In this document: positions 1 to 5,013 of the stretch, one piece after another
Position numbering within the stretch: position 1 is the first letter of the stretch
Layout: each line of letters opens with the position of its first letter
Origin: Candidatus Proteinoplasmatales archaeon SG8-5
Lineage (GTDB): Archaea; Thermoplasmatota; Thermoplasmata; SG8-5
Direction: 5' to 3'
Assembly (NCBI GenBank): GCA_001595885.1
Contig: LSSH01000089.1
Span: 1 to 6,062 of the forward strand
Length of the DNA stretch: 6,062 bases
Program-made: the position numbers and the translations under genes
Notes under the pieces: generated by a model
Databases searched by the model: none
Told to the model about the DNA's origin: nothing
What the model saw: the letters and a program-made list of their open reading frames with translations, nothing else

Positions 1-2
1 CC

Positions 3-1088
3 ACCAGCGAGACCGCCATGTATCCCATTTTCTCATTGTGGGTGCGCTCGCACGCCGACCTGCCCCTCAAGACATACCAGATAGTCAACGTGTTCAGGTA
101 CGAGACCAAGCAGACGCGCGCCTTCATCCGCATGCGCGAGATTCACTTCTTCGAGGCCCACACGTGCCACGTCGATTTCGAGGACGCCGAGCGCCAGATA
201 CGGGAGAACCTGGAGATAATGGAGAGGCTGGCCAAGAAGCTGTGCCTCCCCTATGTCCTGTGCAAGAGACCGGATTGGGACAAGTTCGCCGGCGCGTTCT
301 ACACGATCGGCATCGACTCCCTGATGCCCACCGGTCGCACGCTCCAGATGGGCAGCATCCACCAGTACAAGGAGAACTTCTCCGGTCCTTACGACATCAC
401 CTACGAGGACGCCGACGGAGAGCACAGGCACGTCCACCAGACAACATTCGGGATGAGCGAGCGCATACTGGGCGCTCTCATATCCATCCACGCGGACGAC
501 AAGGGCATCGTACTCCCGCCGGACATCGCCCCGATTCAGGTGGTGATAATCCCGATACTGTCCAAGAAGGACAAGGACAAGACCATTCAGTACTGCGACG
601 ACCTCTCCAGGGTCCTGAAGAGCATCGGCGTGCGCGCCCACATGGACGACAGGGAGCTAAGGCCTGGCAACAAGTTCTTCGACTGGGAGCTCAAGGGGGT
701 TCCCCTGAGGATCGAGGTGGGCCCGAAGGACATGGAGGCCGGTGTCATCACAACAGCCAGAAGGGACAGCGGAGAGAAGGGCCAGATAACCAAGGACAGG
801 GTTGCCAGCGGGGTCCAGGACCTCCTCGCCGACATACAGGAGAGCCTGTACCGCAAAGTAAAGGACGAGATGTTCAAGCACATCCACAGGGTCTCGGACC
901 TCGCCGGGGTGAAGGAGGGTATCAACTCGATGTCCTGGTGCGGGGTGGAGGACTGCGGCCACGAGATCGAGGACGTCACGGAGATGGCCATCCTGGGCGT
1001 GCCCACCAGCGCCGAAGAGACAGAGGGCGGTTGCATCGTCTGCGGGGCTCCGACAAAACAGGTCATATACGTTGCGAAGACTTATTGA
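3..1088 (+). CDS. proS: Prolyl-tRNA synthetase, archaeal/eukaryotic type (5' truncated by window edge)
   Basis: Cytoplasmic class II aminoacyl-tRNA synthetase that charges tRNA-Pro with proline using ATP. The reading frame is open from the window edge and begins within the TSETAMY segment (nt 3-23), so the true start lies upstream. I estimate that roughly 110-130 N-terminal residues are missing. Counting the Met at nt 18 as residue 1, the visible parts are: class II motif 2 (FRYE at 26-29, then IRMREIHFFEAHT at 37-49); the TLQMGSIHQ active-site strand (108-116); motif 3 (GMSERILGALISIH, 145-158, with Arg149); the anticodon-binding domain (about 170-270); and a C-terminal zinc-binding domain with Cys308, Cys313, Cys339 and Cys342. 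The protein ends in Tyr356, as is known for archaeal-type ProRS, where the terminal Tyr folds back toward the active site. The GMSER form of motif 3 fits methanogen-like archaeal enzymes. The downstream neighbour is convergent. Identity is very secure. Confidence 0.97.
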   Translation, partial: TSETAMYPIFSLWVRSHADLPLKTYQIVNVFRYETKQTRAFIRMREIHFFEAHTCHVDFEDAERQIRENLEIMERLAKKLCLPYVLCKRPDWDKFAGAFYTIGIDSLMPTGRTLQMGSIHQYKENFSGPYDITYEDADGEHRHVHQTTFGMSERILGALISIHADDKGIVLPPDIAPIQVVIIPILSKKDKDKTIQYCDDLSRVLKSIGVRAHMDDRELRPGNKFFDWELKGVPLRIEVGPKDMEAGVITTARRDSGEKGQITKDRVASGVQDLLADIQESLYRKVKDEMFKHIHRVSDLAGVKEGINSMSWCGVEDCGHEIEDVTEMAILGVPTSAEETEGGCIVCGAPTKQVIYVAKTY

Positions 1089-1092
1089 ATCG

Positions 1093-1106
1093 CTTTTATT
1101 TAGTTT
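1093..1106 (+). terminator. T-rich tract after proS, candidate archaeal terminator
   Basis: The stretch CTTTTATTTAGTTT starts 5 nt after the proS stop. Archaeal RNA polymerase commonly terminates at oligo-T tracts without a stem-loop, and this is the only T-rich tract between the two convergent genes. The assignment rests on position and composition only. Confidence 0.4.
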
Positions 1107-1112
1107 GCAGCA

Positions 1113-1138
1113 ATCCTGTGTATCTATTGATACGGGAT
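1113..1138. other. Imperfect hairpin between convergent genes
   Basis: ATCC (1113-1116) pairs with GGAT (1135-1138), and GTATC (1120-1124) pairs with GATAC (1129-1133) around a 4-nt TATT loop. A T-G pair (1119/1134) and a 2-nt bulge (1117-1118) lie between the two stems. It sits midway between the proS stop and the end of the convergent membrane-protein gene. It could form in either transcript and act as a 3'-end structure, but no U-run follows it on either strand, so a terminator role is uncertain. Confidence 0.3.
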
Positions 1139-1164
1139 CCAAACACAATCCAAACGGTCAAAGA

Positions 1165-1395
1165 CTAATGGGATTTCCTGTCGCCGACAGTGTAGAGAAG
1201 TATGCCTACAATACCGAACCCGCAGAGGACCACGGTCACCGCGTAGATGCCAAGGTTGGCCCTGTCAAAAAGGTTCCAGGAGCCAAACATGATGCCCCAC
1301 GCAAGGTAGATGCTCAGGCCCAGGGCTAACAGGAGCGAGTAGAATACCAACAGATATCTCCTGGGCACGTGGCCTTCTTCTATGTCCTCTGGCAT
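1165..1395 (-). CDS. Small two-helix membrane protein of unknown function, leaderless
   Basis: A 76-residue protein I do not recognise. A short acidic N-terminus (MPEDIEEGHVPRR) is followed by two hydrophobic helices, about residues 14-40 (rich in L, Y and F, ending IMFGSW) and 46-70 (IYAVTVVLCGFGIVGILLY), with a short loop NLFDRA between them and a polar tail GDRKSH. By the positive-inside rule, Arg12-Arg13 and the basic tail suggest that both termini are cytoplasmic. The ATG at 1395 was chosen because a TATA box on this strand is centred about 26 nt upstream, which puts transcription initiation at the ATG itself. The frame stays open upstream to an ATG at 1455, but that start would place the TATA box inside the coding region. 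The gene converges on proS and is divergent from the SAP/zinc-ribbon gene. Small two-helix proteins of this kind are often poorly conserved; function is unknown. Confidence 0.7.
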   Translation of the reverse strand: MPEDIEEGHVPRRYLLVFYSLLLALGLSIYLAWGIMFGSWNLFDRANLGIYAVTVVLCGFGIVGILLYTVGDRKSH

Positions 1396-1417
1396 TGTGC
1401 GGGCATTAAGGATTTGG

Positions 1418-1426
1418 TATAAAAGG
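1418..1426 (-). promoter_or_regulatory. TATA box for the small membrane protein gene
   Basis: On the minus strand this reads CCTTTTATA. It is centred about 26 nt before the ATG at 1395, which is the usual archaeal TATA-to-start distance. That spacing predicts a transcript with essentially no 5' leader. A GAAGCC purine-rich stretch upstream could serve as BRE. Confidence 0.65.
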
Positions 1427-1514
1427 CTTCTGCATTGGCACTTGATGGCATCCACGCATTGTCATAAAAACACCAGGGCCCGACCCGTCACAAACATGTG
1501 TGCCGTCAGTGAAT

Positions 1515-1527
1515 AAACCTTTTATAA
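1515..1527 (+). promoter_or_regulatory. BRE/TATA promoter for the SAP-zinc ribbon gene
   Basis: AAACC (1515-1519) precedes the TATA element TTTTATAA (1520-1527). Initiation is expected near 1550, which leaves a leader of about 19 nt. The leader contains AAGGTG (1557-1562), a Shine-Dalgarno-like stretch 6 nt before the ATG at 1569. Two CCGTCA hexamers (1485-1490 and 1503-1508, 18 nt apart) lie just upstream and could be an activator or repressor site, but this is weak evidence. Confidence 0.65.
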
Positions 1528-1568
1528 GACACATTATTACCTTCTTATCTGTTCGTAAGGTGCGCAAC

Positions 1569-3206
1569 ATGGCCCTGGGGAAAACCGTTGAAAAGATGAA
1601 GGTTTCCGAGCTCAAGGAGCTTGCGAAAGAGATAGGGGCCTATACAAAGGGCAAGAAGAAGGAGAACTACCTTGCCGCTATCGAGGGTGCGGTAAACAAC
1701 AAGCTCGATTCTTACAAGGTCGACGAGTTACGGGACCTGGCCAAGGAGAAGGACATAAACCTGGAAGGCAAGAAGAAGAAACTAGACATAGTCGAACAGA
1801 TCAGATTGGCCCTTGATACCGATGACATAATATCACTCATCGGGCCGGTCGCCGGGGAGCCCGAGGAAGAGGAATTGACCGAGTTCGAGAAGGATGCCAT
1901 GGAAGCCGCCGGGCAGGTGGACAAGGAAAAGGTAACCGAGGAGCTGGAGGAGATCGGAGAGGAGCTGGTGGAGATCGAGAAGGACGTCGAGGTGGTCATG
2001 GACGACGTCAGCAAGATACCCACCCCGGACATGGCGGACGTGTACGAGATCGACAAACGGCTCACAGAGTTGGTGAACATCAACGTTGAATACGCCAACG
2101 TGGGCAGTCTCCTCGATGTGGGACGGGTCAAGTTCCTGGATAAGCGGTTCCTTGAGAGCATGAGCATGCTGCGCGAGGCGGTAACGGCATCAGATGAGTT
2201 CATAGACCAGTACCAGGACGTCGCCTATGCCTTCATCATTCAATCGGCCGAGAAGATATTGGAGGAGTGCAGGGAGTCAAAGAGCAACGACGAGACGGCC
2301 GCGGACGTGCTAATCGCTGCCAAGCGCGCCTTTTCGAAGAAGGGGAAGCGCAGGTCCGAGACCGTCGAGAAGCTGAGCGAGAGAGCCGTCCAGGTCTACC
2401 GGGAGCAGGTGGAGCTACTGGAGGAGGCCATGACAAAGCGGGAGAACCTCATCAAGGCCATGAAGGTCCAGGGCGTCGACACATTCAACGCGGAGAGGTA
2501 CATCCACAGGGCGAGGGAGGTGTTCCTGGTGGGGGAGCTCAGCGAGTGCATGACATACCTGGAGAAGTCCGAAAGCATCGCCAACGACTCAAAGAACATA
2601 TGGATAAAGGAGATCGAGTCGGACGTGCCAAGGGTGGAGAACATCATCAAGCAGTCACAGGAATTCGGCACGGACACGAAGGAAGCGGAGAAGCACCTGA
2701 AACATGCCAAGACCGCACTGGAGAACCAGGATTACTCGCTTTGCGCCGAATTGACCAAGCTTGCCGAGAGAAAGGCCATGGAGGGCCAGCAGAGCCAGAT
2801 CCAGCGGGCCGCCCAGCTTGAGAAAGAGAAGCTGGGTGACGCCCAGAAGATACTCGCCACGGTGTCGCCGCTCGTGCAGGAGGCCCAACTCTATGGATTG
2901 AAGACCGAGGACGTGGACAAACATGTCTCCTCTTCGATGTCAGCGCTACAGAACAACGATTACGTTAACGCGCTCACCTACGCGCAGAAGGCCGAGAGCA
3001 TGGCCAAGTACCTGAGGACCCAGGTGGAGGCCGAGAGGGAGAAGATAATCAGTTCTGGAGGGCCGTTCAAGACCTGCTCGATATGCGGAGCGGTTTCGGT
3101 GAAGCTCTTCCCCAACGGCTGGGCCCGCTGCATGGGATGCGGTCAGACCTTCCAGGTTATATCCGATAAGGGTAAGAAGAAGAAGTGGGGTTTGTTCGGA
3201 AAATAA
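1569..3206 (+). CDS. SAP/Rho-N-like, helical-repeat, zinc-ribbon protein of unknown function
   Basis: A 545-residue, largely helical soluble protein that I do not recognise as a named family. Visible parts, in order: two short SAP or Rho-N-like helix-extended-loop-helix modules (about residues 8-40, KMKVSELKELAKEIG; and about 49-80, YKVDELRDLAKEKDINLEG), each followed by a Lys-rich patch; a strongly acidic coiled coil (about 97-147); a long helical region with several related units, the clearest at 300-338, 363-403 and 439-479, each with the pattern A/xxxLxxA...DYxxAxxxAxxA; and a C-terminal zinc ribbon (CSIC at 503-506, CMGC at 521-524), then a basic tail (KGKKKKWGLFGK). SAP and Rho-N folds usually contact nucleic acid, so RNA or DNA binding is inferred. 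The helical units resemble TPR-type scaffolds. The start at 1569 fits the TATA and Shine-Dalgarno positions. An upstream in-frame ATG at 1500 lies before the TATA box and is rejected. There is no signal peptide or membrane segment. Confidence 0.85.
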   Translation: MALGKTVEKMKVSELKELAKEIGAYTKGKKKENYLAAIEGAVNNKLDSYKVDELRDLAKEKDINLEGKKKKLDIVEQIRLALDTDDIISLIGPVAGEPEEEELTEFEKDAMEAAGQVDKEKVTEELEEIGEELVEIEKDVEVVMDDVSKIPTPDMADVYEIDKRLTELVNINVEYANVGSLLDVGRVKFLDKRFLESMSMLREAVTASDEFIDQYQDVAYAFIIQSAEKILEECRESKSNDETAADVLIAAKRAFSKKGKRRSETVEKLSERAVQVYREQVELLEEAMTKRENLIKAMKVQGVDTFNAERYIHRAREVFLVGELSECMTYLEKSESIANDSKNIWIKEIESDVPRVENIIKQSQEFGTDTKEAEKHLKHAKTALENQDYSLCAELTKLAERKAMEGQQSQIQRAAQLEKEKLGDAQKILATVSPLVQEAQLYGLKTEDVDKHVSSSMSALQNNDYVNALTYAQKAESMAKYLRTQVEAEREKIISSGGPFKTCSICGAVSVKLFPNGWARCMGCGQTFQVISDKGKKKKWGLFGK

Positions 3207-3208
3207 TT

Positions 3209-3236
3209 GTTATCGAAGTAATAACGGTTATTTTTT
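3209..3236 (+). terminator. Terminator of the SAP-zinc ribbon gene
   Basis: It begins 3 nt after the TAA stop. AATAAC (3220-3225) and GTTATT (3227-3232) form a perfect dyad that runs into a T-run (3231-3236). An alternative pairing uses GTTAT (3209-3213) with ATAAC (3221-3225). The T-run alone would suffice for archaeal termination. Confidence 0.6.
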
Positions 3237-3251
3237 AGGCGTCGTACGACC
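3237..3251. repeat. Near-palindromic 15-bp repeat, copy 1
   Basis: AGGCGTCGTACGACC contains the perfect 10-bp palindrome GTCGTACGAC (3241-3250) and directly follows the T-run of the upstream gene. A second copy lies exactly 42 bp downstream. The role is unknown. Dyads of this size are typical of sites for dimeric DNA-binding proteins, but a 3'-UTR structure is equally possible. Confidence 0.7.
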
Positions 3252-3278
3252 AACACATTGAATAGAATCCGTTTTTCC

Positions 3279-3293
3279 AGGCGTCATACGACC
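3279..3293. repeat. Near-palindromic 15-bp repeat, copy 2
   Basis: AGGCGTCATACGACC differs from copy 1 at one base (A for G), which leaves the central palindrome imperfect. It is also preceded by a T-run (3272-3276), so each copy has a T-tract followed by the dyad. The centre-to-centre distance of 42 bp equals four turns of B-DNA, which would put both sites on one face of the helix. Confidence 0.7.
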
Positions 3294-3352
3294 TCAGTTT
3301 GCATACGGGAAGGAAACGGTGCATGACTATCTCTCGCATGCTAGAGGTTAAA

Positions 3353-3395
3353 TCTGGAGATAATTGTGTTAGAGTATCCATATGAGCTAGAGTTG
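3353..3395 (+). repeat. Long direct repeat within the array, copy A
   Basis: This 43-nt stretch begins TCTGGAGATAATTGTG and matches the copy at 3550-3592 with about seven mismatches by eye. The offset is 197 bp, close to eleven 18-bp units. It suggests that a block of the array was duplicated, or that this portion is under constraint. Confidence 0.6.
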
Positions 3396-3549
3396 CTGGC
3401 CTTGCCTGGGGTTCTAGTGTTTGTAGAGTCTGAACCTGTGCTAGAGTTTCTATCTGTGCTAGAGGTTGGTTTTGGTATTGTGTTTCTAACTTAGCTAGAG
3501 GTTCTAACAGTGCTAGAGGTTACTACACTTTGTCCTACTGGATGTAATA

Positions 3550-3592
3550 TCTGGAGATATTTGTGCTAGAGAATCCATTTATGCTAGAGTTT
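3550..3592 (+). repeat. Long direct repeat within the array, copy B
   Basis: Copy of the stretch at 3353-3395. It begins TCTGGAGATATTTGTG and shares TAGAG-ATCCAT-CTAGAGTT blocks in the same order and spacing. In this copy the 5' end also forms a 16-bp dyad (AATATCTGGAGATATT, 3546-3561) that is not complete in copy A. Confidence 0.6.
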
Positions 3593-3737
3593 GCATTGTT
3601 GATATCTGTGCGATAGGCTCTGGAACTCGCTAGAATTTATAACGGGTTCAATTCCTTGCTGGAGGATGCATTTGTGGTTAACTGTGCCGGAGTCTCTATG
3701 CTTATACCTGAAACTAATGACCATGCGAGGAATGTAT

Positions 3738-4859
3738 TCAGGTCTCTCTGTTATTCTTTCTTCTTGGACAGTAAGGCAGCGTGACCTCATCATCGAAACC
3801 GGGCGCGACCTCGCTCATGCACGAATCAGGGTCACAGCAGGTGTGGCATACCCTCTTGAAAGCTCTGAAGCAGTGAAGCTCGACATCGGGCGAAAGGTGG
3901 TCCTCCTTCACTGGTTCATCCCTGGTCAGGTCGGTGCTCAGGTACTTCTTGTTGTCATCGGGAAGTATCGTAACGACGACCGAATCGTCTCCCAGCTCGT
4001 TCTGAAGCTGGACCCCGCCAAGGAAATTCGCTCCGGAGGATATGCCCACTCCGAGGCCCAATCTGCTGGCCAGCTTCTGGGCCATCAGTATGGCGTCGCC
4101 GTCATCCACACAGATCACCCTGTCGAGGTGCTTCAGGTCGAGGATCTCAGGTATGAACTCATCAGATATTCCCTGGATGCGATGGACCCCGACCTTGCAT
4201 CCGGTGCTCAGTGTTGGTGAGTTGGAAGGTTCGAGCGGGTGTATACTGATGTCCGGGTGTTTCTCCCTCAGGTACCGCCCGACGCCCATTATCGTGCCGC
4301 CAGTCCCGACTCCGGCCACGAAGGCGTTGATATCGAGCGCCCTGAATCCCATCTGCCACCATATCTCAGGACCCGTGGAAAGGTAATGAGCCTCGACGTT
4401 GTCGACGTTCGAGAACTGTCGCGGCAGAAAACAATTCTCCTTCTCCTTGGCAAGCGTCTCGGCCATCTCGATGCTGCCGAGGAAACCTCCCTCCTCCCGG
4501 CTCACGAGCCTGATGTCCGCGCCCATGCCCTTGATGAGGTTGATCCTTTCCGTGCTCATCCAGTCCGGCATGAATATGACAACCGGGTGCCCCAGGGCCC
4601 GCCCGATCGCCGCGAAGGATATGCCAGTGTTCCCGCTCGTCGCCTCGACGATGCAGTCCCCAGGTTTCAGGAGACCCCTCTCATATCCTTTAGTAATGAT
4701 GTGGAGCGCCATCCTGTCCTTGATGCTCCCGGTCATGTTCAGATGCTCGGCCTTCGCGTAAATCGTCCTCTTTCGGCCCTTGTACTGATATTCGATGGCT
4801 AACAGGGGAGTGTTGCCGATCAGGCTTCTCAACCCGGCAATTCTATCTTTGTAGTCCAT
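3738..4859 (-). CDS. PLP-dependent cysteine synthase family enzyme with cysteine-rich C-terminal tail
   Basis: A 373-residue fold-type II PLP enzyme of the O-acetylserine sulfhydrylase (CysK/CysM) family, expected to form cysteine from an activated serine and sulfide in the cytoplasm. Visible: GNTPL (15-19); PLP lysine Lys47 in NMTGSIKDR; the substrate loop TSGNTG (74-79); the phosphate-binding GTGGT (185-189); HRIQGI (226-231); SSGAN contacting the PLP ring nitrogen (274-278); and the usual core end KKYLSTDL (304-311). About 60 residues follow, including Cys330, Cys338, Cys341, Cys342, Cys347 and Cys364 (CHTCCDPDSC cluster), which is not part of the ordinary enzyme. The ATG at 4859 was chosen because the nearest TATA element (4902-4907) predicts initiation near 4879. 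The frame extends to an ATG at 4886 (382 residues), which remains possible if a more distal promoter is used. The substrate (O-acetylserine, O-phosphoserine or homocysteine partner) cannot be decided from motifs. It is divergent from the receiver-hemerythrin gene. Confidence 0.93.
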   Translation of the reverse strand: MDYKDRIAGLRSLIGNTPLLAIEYQYKGRKRTIYAKAEHLNMTGSIKDRMALHIITKGYERGLLKPGDCIVEATSGNTGISFAAIGRALGHPVVIFMPDWMSTERINLIKGMGADIRLVSREEGGFLGSIEMAETLAKEKENCFLPRQFSNVDNVEAHYLSTGPEIWWQMGFRALDINAFVAGVGTGGTIMGVGRYLREKHPDISIHPLEPSNSPTLSTGCKVGVHRIQGISDEFIPEILDLKHLDRVICVDDGDAILMAQKLASRLGLGVGISSGANFLGGVQLQNELGDDSVVVTILPDDNKKYLSTDLTRDEPVKEDHLSPDVELHCFRAFKRVCHTCCDPDSCMSEVAPGFDDEVTLPYCPRRKNNRET

Positions 4860-4900
4860 ATAGACACTGTCCGATTTTACGCCCATAGGCCAAGACCATA

Positions 4901-4910
4901 GATAAAATTT
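4901..4910 (-). promoter_or_regulatory. TATA-like element for the cysteine synthase gene
   Basis: The minus strand reads AAATTTTATC. Initiation about 26 nt downstream falls near 4879, inside the longer reading frame but about 20 nt before the ATG at 4859. No convincing Shine-Dalgarno sequence precedes either ATG. A second AT-rich stretch further upstream on this strand (4979-4968) could be an alternative TATA box and overlaps the one used by the divergent gene. Confidence 0.45.
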
Positions 4911-4961
4911 ACCTGTCGGTTCGGGAAGTGATGTTCCTGCCGTACCCTAATTGACACCATA

Positions 4962-5006
4962 CGGAAGCAATATAAATATTATATTAGTTCTGGGTTAATA
5001 CGAGGT
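4962..5006 (+). promoter_or_regulatory. Promoter and ribosome binding site of the receiver-hemerythrin gene
   Basis: Purine-rich CGGAAGCAA (4962-4970) as a possible BRE is followed by TATAAATA (4971-4978). Initiation is expected near 5000. The short leader carries GAGGT (5002-5006), a Shine-Dalgarno sequence 7 nt before the ATG at 5014. An inverted repeat GGAA-6nt-TTCC (4924-4937) lies upstream, roughly midway between the two divergent genes. Confidence 0.65.
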
Positions 5007-5013
5007 AAAGGGA

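Larger units (their letters stand above)
3341..3692. repeat. Degenerate 18-bp tandem repeat array rich in CTAG
   Basis: This fills most of the 531-bp gene-free interval between two convergent genes. The approximate unit is CTAGAGGTTCTAACTGTG. Units in register start at 3369, 3387, 3405, 3423, 3441, 3459, 3477 (poor), 3495, 3513, 3531 (poor), 3548, 3566, 3584, 3602 (poor) and 3620. The phase drifts by only about one base over 250 bp. Irregular flanking units start at 3341, 3659 and 3687. The top strand is markedly T+G rich. I counted ten CTAG tetramers between 3341 and 3633, and only two elsewhere in the window. One frame (3345-3491) is open for 49 codons with a six-residue VLE periodicity. 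It has no ATG and uses many CTA codons, so I do not call it a gene. There are no spacers, so this is not CRISPR. Confidence 0.75.

Noticed and set aside
38..1168. Long plus-strand frame overlapping proS in another phase
   Set aside because: An Arg/Pro/Gly-rich translation is typical of an off-frame reading of a GC-rich gene. The proS frame has all the family motifs.
1396..1455. N-terminal extension of the small membrane protein to the ATG at 1455
   Set aside because: The extension spans the TATA box that best explains transcription of this gene.
1500..1568. N-terminal extension of the SAP-zinc ribbon protein to the ATG at 1500
   Set aside because: It precedes the TATA box at 1520-1527, whereas the ATG at 1569 has a suitable leader and an AAGGTG sequence.
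3237..3293. Terminal inverted repeats of an insertion sequence
   Set aside because: The two copies are in direct orientation only 42 bp apart, with no transposase and no target-site duplication seen.
3345..3491. 49-codon frame through the 18-bp array with a VLE-type six-residue period
   Set aside because: It has no ATG, uses many CTA codons unlike the neighbouring genes, and is broken by stops before and after. The period of 18 being a multiple of 3 makes this expected by chance.
3341..3692. CRISPR array
   Set aside because: Units are about 18 bp, adjacent to each other and diverged, with no uniform unique spacers and no cas genes.
3666..4220. 184-codon plus-strand open frame beginning at an ATG with a TATA-like element upstream
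   Set aside because: Most of it is antisense to the well-supported cysteine synthase gene, and its translation shows no recognisable motif. Only the possible antisense transcript is kept as a finding.
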